Of a DNA stretch of 11,626 nucleotides, positions 1 to 8,108 are shown one piece after another. Below the pieces are notes generated by a model. That model was not told the origin of the DNA. It ran no database searches and saw nothing but the letters and a program-made list of their open reading frames with translations. The translations under genes and the position numbers were made by a program. The stretch's first letter is position 1; each line of letters begins with the position of its first letter. Source of the DNA: an uncultured Acidobacteriota bacterium (GTDB taxonomy: Bacteria; Acidobacteriota; JAAYUB01); NCBI GenBank assembly GCA_937925645.1, contig CALAMB010000002.1:1-11626 (forward strand). Direction: 5' to 3'.

Positions 1-1691
<1,691 letters not shown>

Positions 1692-1714
1692 CCCCCGGTC
1701 ACGCAGCCGAGACT

Positions 1715-1741
1715 GAAGCCGAGCGATCGGTCTCGGGCTTC
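1715..1741 (+). terminator. Hairpin after the peptidase gene, possible terminator
   Basis: Twenty-four bases after the peptidase stop, GAAGCCGAG (1715-1723) can pair with CTC plus GGCTTC (1732-1741), leaving one bulged G at 1735 and an 8-base loop. No T-run follows (next bases CCAACACGG), so it is not a textbook intrinsic terminator. It could stabilise the mRNA 3' end or act with Rho. Only the inverted repeat is seen; its role is inferred. Confidence 0.35.
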
Positions 1742-1849
1742 CCAACACGGCCGCGCGTCGACCGGCGGTCAGCGAATGCGGTCGAATCAGAAAATACGGG
1801 ATTTTACCGGGAACTTGTGGTCCAATGAACACACTGTCTCTTCGGAAAG

Positions 1850-1854
1850 GGAGG
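1850..1854 (+). promoter_or_regulatory. Shine-Dalgarno that decides the small-protein start
   Basis: GGAGG inside AAGGGAGGT (1847-1855) sits five bases before the ATG at 1860. It is the strongest ribosome site nearby and favours 1860 over the in-frame ATG at 1776, which has no such site and would add 28 polar residues ahead of the first membrane helix. Confidence 0.75.
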
Positions 1855-1859
1855 TGCCC

Positions 1860-2072
1860 ATGGACCGTCTCACTTGGGTGGGCGTCATTTGCGGCGTGCT
1901 GGCCTCGCTGATCTGCCTGTTCGCGGGGATCTGGATTTTGTACTACGTGGGCTTTGAGGCGTCGAAGGACAACGCCGTCTCCACCGGCATCGGCCTCTAT
2001 TTCATCGGCAAGGCCTGTTTCGTGGGCCCTCTGCTCATCATCACCGCGCTGCGGTCACGAAAGGGATCCTAG
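1860..2072 (+). CDS. Small two-helix membrane protein, unknown function
   Basis: A predicted 70-residue protein that I do not recognise. Start chosen at ATG 1860 because of the strong GGAGG site. Two hydrophobic stretches are visible: about residues 5-29 (WVGVICGVLASLICLFAGIW then ILYYVGF) and about 42-63 (TGIGLYFIGKACFVGPLLII). A short polar loop (EASKDNA) separates them and a basic tail (RSRKGS) ends the chain. The tail suggests an inner-membrane hairpin with the C-terminus in the cytoplasm. Two Cys lie inside the helices. It follows the peptidase gene by 168 bp on the same strand and converges on the barrel gene with 18 bp between stops. The ribosome site and protein-like hydrophobic pattern argue that it is real; a function cannot be given. 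Confidence 0.7.
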   Translation: MDRLTWVGVICGVLASLICLFAGIWILYYVGFEASKDNAVSTGIGLYFIGKACFVGPLLIITALRSRKGS

Positions 2073-2090
2073 ACGGCCATCCGGCGGAAA

Positions 2091-2894
2091 TCAGAACCTG
2101 GTGCAGAAGCCAAACCCGATGAAGGCGTCCGGAGCGGCGTCGTTCAAACCGATCCCACCGTGGATATCCAGCTGGATGGGGCCGCGCAACAGCCGGGTGT
2201 AGCCGTGGTGCAACAGCACAGCGGTCCCGCCCGCGTGGGGAGCATCCACCAATAACTCAAAAAACGTCCCCCAGTCGCCACCCAGGTCGCAACCGAATAC
2301 TCCGCTGGTGCTCCAGTTGAAATGGCGCGAACCGTCCTCGGAAATCCAGTTCCCTGCAACCTGGCCGCCATACGACCAGCGCTCGGACAGGTCCCGACCC
2401 CACGCCAGCACCAATTCGGGATCTGCCGTCCCGGAAGAAAAGTCGCGGTCGCCGGAAGGCAGGCTGACGGACGCAATCGCCGCGAGATTCCAATCCCGGC
2501 CTGGTGATGGCAGCTGAAGCTTCGCCCCGACCGCGGCGTCGCCGAATCCTGACCGATCCTGTCCGTTCCGCTCCCAGATCCGATCAGGGCAATTGAACCG
2601 CAGCTCCAACATGGGCAGGATGCCCCACCGCGCCAGCAGTTCCGGAGCGCCCCATTCGACCCTCTCGGCGTTGACGTGAATCCAGGTGAACCCGCTCTCC
2701 AGTTGCATGCGGCCGAAGGGCACCACCCGCGCGCTTTCGGTGAAGTCCGGACGGTCGGTGATCAGTTCCTCCGCCGCCGCCGGACCCGACTGGCCGTGGA
2801 GTCCGGGGTGAGGCAGGAACGCGAGCATCCAACAACCGACCAGAAGCATCGCGATCCTGTTGCAGTGGACGTGGGCGTATCGAGCGGTGTTCAA
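2091..2894 (-). CDS. Exported beta-barrel protein, MetA-pathway (Phenol_MetA_deg-like) family
   Basis: A predicted outer-membrane barrel of 267 residues. A signal peptide occupies about residues 1-35 (basic start with R5 and R13, hydrophobic MLLVGCWMLAFLP). Next comes ITDRPDFTESARVVPFG, the opening typical of the transporter-like family named after the MetA phenol-degradation barrel, then alternating strands (QLESGFTWIHV, FGDAAVGAKLQL, SYGGQVAGNWI, FGCDLGGDWGTFFELLV). The protein ends FIGFGFCTRF, with the C-terminal Phe expected for BAM-assembled barrels. The start used is TTG 2894, with AAGGAAG nine bases upstream; ATG 2849 (AGGA five bases upstream) is an alternative but removes the basic signal-peptide region. 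It lies 33 bp downstream of the kinase, so it is probably co-transcribed. The family is often annotated as a transporter, but substrate and even transport are unproven; phenol breakdown is not implied here. Confidence 0.75.
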   Translation of the reverse strand: MNTARYAHVHCNRIAMLLVGCWMLAFLPHPGLHGQSGPAAAEELITDRPDFTESARVVPFGRMQLESGFTWIHVNAERVEWGAPELLARWGILPMLELRFNCPDRIWERNGQDRSGFGDAAVGAKLQLPSPGRDWNLAAIASVSLPSGDRDFSSGTADPELVLAWGRDLSERWSYGGQVAGNWISEDGSRHFNWSTSGVFGCDLGGDWGTFFELLVDAPHAGGTAVLLHHGYTRLLRGPIQLDIHGGIGLNDAAPDAFIGFGFCTRF

Positions 2895-2927
2895 GATGAC
2901 GAACTTCCTTGCGCACGCTTCATTCGG

Positions 2928-5417
2928 TTACGGTCGGCTCGCCTGCGTGGGCGACCCGGCTTCCGGATCGACACCGAGCTTGCGGAAAACAGGCCGCATG
3001 ATCGCGTCCTGCCGCTGCCAGGCCACCGCCCGCCGGCGCAATCCCTCCGCGTGCCATTTTGTATATTCAGGCGTCTCCCGCAGCCGGGCCAGCAGCGGGT
3101 TCCAGTCAAAATACTCCCAGGTGCCGTGCCCCATTCTGACGTTGATCTGAAACTGCCGGAGCGCAGCGGCCGTGTCGCCGGCCAAAGCATAGGTCTCGGC
3201 CAGGCGCAGGGAATGGTTGACATCGGTGGTGGAAACTTCTTGACCGGCCAGTTTCAGGTCTCGTTCCGCCAGCCCGCCCCGGATCAGGGCGATCTGCCGG
3301 CGGAGGTTCTGCGTGGTTGCGTTATCGGGCAGCGTCGCCGCCAGACGCGCCGCGGCGGCCGTGTCGCCCAGCAGCAACGAATAATGGGCCAGGTAAAACT
3401 GACCCCAGTACTTGTCGGGCTCGTCGGTGACGCAGGTCCGGATCAGCTTCAGCGCGTCGGCGTGATGCCCTTGCTGAAACAGGCAAATGGCGTAGTTGAG
3501 CTTGAGGTAGTAATTTTCGGGAAACAGGCGGATGGTCTGCCGGTACAGCGTGCCGCTCCAACGATACCGGCCGGTCTGTCGCAGGGCGTAGGACGCCATG
3601 GCGGCGTAGTCGAGCTCCAGCCGGTCGGCGGCGATCGCCCGCGCGGCGATTTTCAGCGTGTCTTCGTAACGTCCTTCCTGGAGCGCCGAGCGAAGCTGGA
3701 GCTGGATGAGCGGACCGTAATCAGGCCGGATCCGCACGGCTTTGTCCAAGTAGTAGCGGGCCATGTCCATGTTCTCGGGCTCCAGCGCCAGCCCGAGATT
3801 GACCGCCTGGTAGTACAGCCGCGCCAGTCCCGCGCACACCTCCACGGACGGCTCGATGGCGAGCGCCCGCTCCAGAAACGACCGGCCCTCGGTGAACGCG
3901 GCATTACGGCCCTGCTCCATCTCGACGATCTTGGACACGCCGCGCAGGTAGAATTCGTACGCCTGCGGGTCCATGGTGTCCAGGCGGGGCGGGGTCGTCA
4001 AATCCAGCCAGACGCCGATCTGCCCCTTGATCTGGTTGAGGGAGCTTTGCAGATTGCGGCGGGCCAGCGGGAGCGTATCCCGCCATTCGCCGTTGGCGCG
4101 CAGGTCCAGCAGCCGATAATCGGCGGTCAACTGCTCGCCACGGGCGCGCAGCGTGCCGGTGACGAGATAGCCGGCGCCGGCCTTCCGCGCGGCGTCCTCG
4201 ATCCGGCGGCCCCGGCGCTGTTGGGCGGCGACGTCGCCGAACGGCACCAGCGTCACCGAGGCGTCCTCGGTGAATCGACGGCCCAGCTCCGCGGACAGCC
4301 CCTCGGCGATGAACACGTACTCCTGGCGGCCGGTCCGGTTGTCGAACGGGCTGATGGTGACAAAGGGCCGGTTTCCCAGTCTGTCCGTCAGCAGGAAGAA
4401 GGCCGCTCCCGCCAGAAGCGCCACCACCGCCGCCGCCGCCGCGAACATGAACCAGCGGCGCGGCCGGCGCAACGCCGGCAGGAAGCGCGTCGGCACGGTG
4501 GAGGCCAGAGCAGCCAGTTCGGCAGCCAGGGCCGCGGCATCCGGATAACGCCGCTCCCGGTCCTTGGCCAGGGCCTTGGCGACGATGGCGTCAATCGCCG
4601 CCGGGATCTCCGGCACCAGCCGGCTCGGGGCCGCGGGCTCCTCGCGCAGGATCTTGAACAGCATGGTGCAGGCCGACGGGTCGTGGAACGGGCGGACGCC
4701 GGTGAGCATCTCGTACAGAGTGCTGCCCAGCGAGAAGACGTCCGTGCGGCCGTCCACTTTATGCCCTTGAATCTGCTCCGGGGACATGTAGGCCGGCGTG
4801 CCCACCAGCCCCTCGGTCAGGGTGATCGCCGACTGGCCCTCCAGACGGGCGGTGCCGAAGTCGCCCAGCTTGATCGTGCCGTCGCCGGACCGGAAGATGT
4901 TGGCGGGTTTGATGTCGCGGTGGATGACCCCGTTGGCGTGGGCATAAGCCAGCGCCTCGGCGACCTGGAAAGCGATGCCGGCGGCTTCGTCGAACGGCAG
5001 GGCGCCGCGGCGGAGGAGCATGTCCCGCAGGTTCTCGCCCTCGACGTGTTCCATGACGATCGCGGCCAGCCGGCCGTCGGCGACAATGTCGTGGATCGTG
5101 ACGATGTTCGGGTGCTTGAGCCGGGCGGCCGCCCGGGCTTCCCGAAGCATCCGTTCCCGTGATCCGCCGGACGAGGCGTCCGCTTCCGGATTTTCGCGGA
5201 GCATCTTGATGCAGATGTCGCGCTGGAGCATGTGATCGCGGGCGAGGAAGACGTCGCCGAACGCCCCGCTGCCCAGCTTTCGATCCACCGTGTACCGGCC
5301 GACCAGTGCCGCGGGGAGCTCCACAACCTCGGGCGGCGTTGAAGCACCCGCCGGACCGACCGTGTCAGGCGCCGTGTCTGCGGGGCGTCCGGGGTCTGTT
5401 GGGTTGTCGCTGTGCAT
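2928..5417 (-). CDS. Membrane Ser/Thr protein kinase with TolB/FlgO-like domain and TPR repeats
   Basis: A predicted 829-residue Hanks-type kinase anchored in the inner membrane. The kinase domain spans about 42-305 and keeps all key residues: glycine loop GSGAFG 49-54, Lys71 (ICIKML), alphaC Glu93, HRDIKPAN with Asp168 and Asn173, DFG 186-188, and GTPAYMSPEQ 206-215. It is an RD-type, apparently active kinase. One transmembrane helix lies at about 323-343 after a basic stretch. The segment about 350-470 (TISPFDNRTG, FIAEGLSAELGRRFTED, GAGYLVTGTLR) resembles the TolB/FlgO-like N-terminal domain often found between a cyclase or kinase and TPRs. Residues about 483-800 contain several TPR-like helical pairs and would be periplasmic. 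ATG 5417 is the start used; its ribosome site is weak. It lies 81 bp after the cyclodeaminase-family gene, with a promoter candidate between, and 33 bp before the barrel gene. Substrates and stimulus are unknown. Confidence 0.93.
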   Translation of the reverse strand: MHSDNPTDPGRPADTAPDTVGPAGASTPPEVVELPAALVGRYTVDRKLGSGAFGDVFLARDHMLQRDICIKMLRENPEADASSGGSRERMLREARAAARLKHPNIVTIHDIVADGRLAAIVMEHVEGENLRDMLLRRGALPFDEAAGIAFQVAEALAYAHANGVIHRDIKPANIFRSGDGTIKLGDFGTARLEGQSAITLTEGLVGTPAYMSPEQIQGHKVDGRTDVFSLGSTLYEMLTGVRPFHDPSACTMLFKILREEPAAPSRLVPEIPAAIDAIVAKALAKDRERRYPDAAALAAELAALASTVPTRFLPALRRPRRWFMFAAAAAVVALLAGAAFFLLTDRLGNRPFVTISPFDNRTGRQEYVFIAEGLSAELGRRFTEDASVTLVPFGDVAAQQRRGRRIEDAARKAGAGYLVTGTLRARGEQLTADYRLLDLRANGEWRDTLPLARRNLQSSLNQIKGQIGVWLDLTTPPRLDTMDPQAYEFYLRGVSKIVEMEQGRNAAFTEGRSFLERALAIEPSVEVCAGLARLYYQAVNLGLALEPENMDMARYYLDKAVRIRPDYGPLIQLQLRSALQEGRYEDTLKIAARAIAADRLELDYAAMASYALRQTGRYRWSGTLYRQTIRLFPENYYLKLNYAICLFQQGHHADALKLIRTCVTDEPDKYWGQFYLAHYSLLLGDTAAAARLAATLPDNATTQNLRRQIALIRGGLAERDLKLAGQEVSTTDVNHSLRLAETYALAGDTAAALRQFQINVRMGHGTWEYFDWNPLLARLRETPEYTKWHAEGLRRRAVAWQRQDAIMRPVFRKLGVDPEAGSPTQASRP

Positions 5418-5449
5418 CGTCTCATCCGCGGCGGGATTCTGGCGGATTC

Positions 5450-5478
5450 AGTCTAGCATGCGCGCCGGCTTCCGTCCA
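5450..5478 (-). promoter_or_regulatory. Candidate sigma70-type promoter for the kinase-barrel unit
   Basis: On the minus strand TGGACG (5478-5473, 4/6 to TTGACA) is followed after 17 bp by TAGACT (5455-5450, 4/6 to TATAAT). TG one base before the -10 gives an extended -10 (TGCTAGACT). Transcription would start near 5443, about 25 bases before the kinase ATG. The match is moderate and was found by eye, so chance is possible. Confidence 0.35.
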
Positions 5479-5494
5479 TCCGCCAGGCGCGCAT
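5458..5494. repeat. Perfect 9-bp inverted repeat across the kinase promoter region
   Basis: ATGCGCGCC (5458-5466) and GGCGCGCAT (5486-5494) are exact reverse complements separated by 19 bp. The repeat fills much of the 81-bp gap, starts four bases past the cyclodeaminase-family stop codon, and its arms flank the candidate -35 of the kinase promoter. It could be an operator or an RNA hairpin ending the upstream transcript; no U-run follows on the minus strand. Confidence 0.45.
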
Positions 5495-5498
5495 CCAT

Positions 5499-6491
5499 TC
5501 AGAGCTCGACTCGGGCGCCGAGCCCCAGGGAATCGGCCGCCTGCAGGGCGACGGCCGCCGCGGCCGCGTCCTGGACTGCCAGCCCCACCGACTTGAACAG
5601 GGTGATCTCGTCCGCCGACTGGCGGCCGGGGCGGGCGCCGGCGGCGATCTCGCCAATCTCAACCCAGGTGTCGGGCGGACCGATGAGGCCCTCGCCCAAG
5701 GGGATCAGCAGATCGCCCGCCTCCTCGAGACAGGCGGCCCGGCTGTCCACCACCAGCCGCGACCGGCCCACGGTCTCGCCGGGAATCTCGCGGGCAGTGG
5801 GCGTGTATGCACCCACCGCGTTGATGTGCGTGCCGGACCGGACGGCGGTGTCGTCGAATACGGGCGTGCCGGACGGGGTGGCGGTGCAGACGATGTCGGC
5901 TGCCGCCACCGCCTCGTCCGCCGTTACCGCCGGAATCACCGGGATGCCCAGTTGCCCGGACATCTCGTTCGCGAAGCGCTCCGCCGCACCGGCCTCCGGG
6001 TCGAACACCGAGGCGCGGCGGATAGGGCGGACGGCGCAGACCGCCTCCAGTTGGGTGCGGCCCTGGCGGCCGGCGCCGATGATCGCCGCCGCTTCCGACT
6101 CGGGGCGGGCCAGGATAGCCGTGGCCGCGCCCGAGGCGGCGCCGGTGCGCAGCGTGGTGAGCGCGCCGCCGTCCATGACCGCCCGGGGACGGCCCGACTC
6201 CGCGTCGAACACCATCACCAGCGCGTGCGCGAGCGGCAGGCCGCGGGCCGGGTTGTCGCCGTACAGGGCGATCACCTTGACCGCCAGGGAGTCGGCGCCC
6301 GCCAGATAAGCCGGCATCACCAGCACCGTCCGGTCGCGGGGTGGCAGCGCCAGGTTCAGGCGGGGCGGCGCGAGCGCACCGCCCGCCGACAGGATGCGGA
6401 AGGCGTCGGTGACCGCGGCGATGGCCGCCGGCATGGACAGGGCCCGCCGGACATCGGCGGCGGATAGGAAAAGAAGCGTTGCGGGTTCCAT
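5499..6491 (-). CDS. Ornithine cyclodeaminase/mu-crystallin family NAD(P)-dependent enzyme
   Basis: A predicted cytoplasmic oxidoreductase of 330 residues, the usual length for the family. Start is ATG 6491 with GAGG seven bases upstream. Family marks: PPRLNL (R44), VKVIALYGDNPARGLP (K72), TTLRTGAASGAAT (R115), Rossmann motif IIGAGRQGRTQ (138-147), INAVGAYTPTAREI (223-236) and the C-terminal ITLFKSVGLAVQD. True ornithine cyclodeaminases have GGD then CPGKTEL, with a catalytic Asp; here the Asp position is Tyr229 within GAYTPTARE. This makes ornithine to proline plus ammonia unlikely and points to a ketimine or pyrroline-carboxylate reductase or an alanine-dehydrogenase-type activity. It starts 35 bp after the serine dehydratase stop, so the two are probably one transcript. 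Family assignment is firm; substrate is not known. Confidence 0.9.
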   Translation of the reverse strand: MEPATLLFLSAADVRRALSMPAAIAAVTDAFRILSAGGALAPPRLNLALPPRDRTVLVMPAYLAGADSLAVKVIALYGDNPARGLPLAHALVMVFDAESGRPRAVMDGGALTTLRTGAASGAATAILARPESEAAAIIGAGRQGRTQLEAVCAVRPIRRASVFDPEAGAAERFANEMSGQLGIPVIPAVTADEAVAAADIVCTATPSGTPVFDDTAVRSGTHINAVGAYTPTAREIPGETVGRSRLVVDSRAACLEEAGDLLIPLGEGLIGPPDTWVEIGEIAAGARPGRQSADEITLFKSVGLAVQDAAAAAVALQAADSLGLGARVEL

Positions 6492-6526
6492 GCGGTAGCC
6501 TCGGGTTCGGGATGGCCGGCGGACGC

Positions 6527-8077
6527 TCAGCTTCGCCGGGGCAGGGAACGGGCACTCGGCGCCGCGGCCAGGCCGCCGCGGGCGGTGCAGCGCAGTTCCG
6601 GCGGCAGCATTTGCCCGGTGGCGAAAACGGCGTCGATGGTTTCGTCCAGTGGCACGGGATTGATATAGCCGCCCAGCACCAGGTCGGCCAGCACGAACGC
6701 CGACGCGGCGGCCGCGGCGTTGCGGGTGTGGCAGGGGATTTCCACCATGCCCTGGACCAGGTCGCAGACGGAACCCATCGAGTTCTGGAAGGCGATGGCC
6801 GCGGCATCCGCGGCCTGCCGCGCGGAGCCGCCGGCGGCATCCACAACCGCCGCAGCGGCCATGGCGCCGGCGGCGCCGATCTCCACCTGGCAGCCGGCCA
6901 CCTCCGCGGCGAAGGTGGCCCGTTCGGCCAGGACCGCGCCCACGGCGCCGGCGGCGAACAGCGCCCGGACCACCGCAGCCTCGCTCCGGCCCAGCTCCTC
7001 GGCCAGGGTCACCGCGACCGCCGGCAGCACGCCGGCCGACCCGCCGGTGGGGGCCGCGCAGACCACGCCGCCGACGCTGTTGACGTGCATCGCGGCCAGG
7101 GCCCGGGCGGCGGCCCGGGCGGGCATGCCGCCGGCGAACAACCGGCCCGCCGCCTCGGTCCGGTACACCGCGCCCGCCGAAGGCGCCAGGAGCCGGAGCG
7201 GATGGTCGTCCCGGGCCAGGCCGTCGCGCACGGCGGCGCGCATCACGCCCAGGCGAGCCGACATCTCGGCCTTCGTTTCCGATTCGCTCAAGCCGAGCAG
7301 TCGCGCCTCGGAGGCCAGCGCCAGCCGGCCCATGGACGCCCCCTCCGCATCCGCCAACCGGCACAGGTCCGCCGCGGACCGGAACAGCGGTTCACCCCGG
7401 ATCACCGGGTAGAGAGGGGGAGCCATCCATGTTCGACAAACGCCCGCGACGGCGCGCAATCGCGCAACGGCGTCGTCGTCGGGCGGATCGGCAAGGCGCA
7501 CGTGGAGCAGGCAACGGCTGCCCTCCTGTCGGAGGACCACCGGTTCCCGGCGGCCCGGGAGGCGGGAGAGAGCGTCGCCGAGGGCATCGGCGCGTTCGGC
7601 ATTTGTCTCGACGAGCAATTCAAAAGCGGTGCCGTCCAGGGCCACCGGCCAGACACCGAGTCGATCCAGAGAGATGGAGCCGCCTCCCGTCGACCGGGCC
7701 CGGGCCGAAAGCTCGCCGCCTGACGCGCCGATCAGCGTGATGTCCACGGTGTTGGGGTGATCGGCGCCGGGAAGCGGACCGACGTCGAAATCCACGTCCA
7801 ATCCCGCCGGCCGCACCGCGGTCAAGGCTTCGGCAAAGCGCGTGTCGGTCAGCTCCCAGCCGAGCAGCGCGGCCGCCAGAGCCAGATCCACTCCTTGTTC
7901 CCGGAAGACTTGAGCGTACGAGCCGTCCGGATCGAAGGCGAAACGGGCGCGGCGGACCGGCTCGCCCAGCAGCGCCGCGGCCAGCCGGCCGATCCGGTGG
8001 GAACCGGCGGTGTGGGAGCTGGACGGCCCCCGCATCACCGGACCCAGCACGTCATTGAATATGCTGATGGCGGGCAT
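6527..8077 (-). CDS. Fused iron-sulfur L-serine dehydratase (beta-ACT-like-alpha)
   Basis: Deaminates L-serine to pyruvate and ammonia with an oxygen-labile [4Fe-4S] cluster in the cytoplasm. The 516 residues read as one fused chain. The beta domain covers about 1-155, with the signature GPSSSHTAGSHRIG at 17-30. A segment at about 150-222 is ACT-like (AFELLVETNAERADALGDAL, then LLHVRLADPPDDDAVARLRA). The alpha domain covers about 230-516. The three expected cluster cysteines are present: C396 (AGCQVEIGAAG), C438 (GSVCDLV) and C449 (VEIPCHTRNA). The chain ends GGLAAAPSARS without a terminal Cys; C497 sits in LRCTARGGLA where relatives usually have LRETA. ATG 8077 is chosen because MPAISIFNDVLGP is the normal beind-beta-domain opening; GGAG lies 12 bases upstream, a long spacing. 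It starts 31 bp after the BamE-like gene and precedes the cyclodeaminase-family gene by 35 bp. I leave the gene symbol blank because fused and split forms carry different names. Confidence 0.93.
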   Translation of the reverse strand: MPAISIFNDVLGPVMRGPSSSHTAGSHRIGRLAAALLGEPVRRARFAFDPDGSYAQVFREQGVDLALAAALLGWELTDTRFAEALTAVRPAGLDVDFDVGPLPGADHPNTVDITLIGASGGELSARARSTGGGSISLDRLGVWPVALDGTAFELLVETNAERADALGDALSRLPGRREPVVLRQEGSRCLLHVRLADPPDDDAVARLRAVAGVCRTWMAPPLYPVIRGEPLFRSAADLCRLADAEGASMGRLALASEARLLGLSESETKAEMSARLGVMRAAVRDGLARDDHPLRLLAPSAGAVYRTEAAGRLFAGGMPARAAARALAAMHVNSVGGVVCAAPTGGSAGVLPAVAVTLAEELGRSEAAVVRALFAAGAVGAVLAERATFAAEVAGCQVEIGAAGAMAAAAVVDAAGGSARQAADAAAIAFQNSMGSVCDLVQGMVEIPCHTRNAAAAASAFVLADLVLGGYINPVPLDETIDAVFATGQMLPPELRCTARGGLAAAPSARSLPRRS

Positions 8078-8108
8078 CGAGATGGTGCACTCCGGTGTCG
8101 CGAAGCTG

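Noticed and set aside
2676..5162. An 828-codon open frame on the plus strand, antisense to the kinase
   Set aside because: It mirrors almost the whole kinase gene, its translation is Arg/Gly/Gln-rich without any fold-like pattern, and the minus strand encodes an unmistakable kinase. Long antisense frames are expected in GC-rich genes.
5499..6491. Naming the gene as true ornithine cyclodeaminase
   Set aside because: The catalytic Asp motif is replaced by GAYTPTARE, so only the family name is justified.
6492..7364. N-terminal extension of the cyclodeaminase-family frame by 291 codons
   Set aside because: The added residues are Gly/Arg/Pro low-complexity and overlap the serine dehydratase gene in another frame; the family N-terminus begins at ATG 6491.
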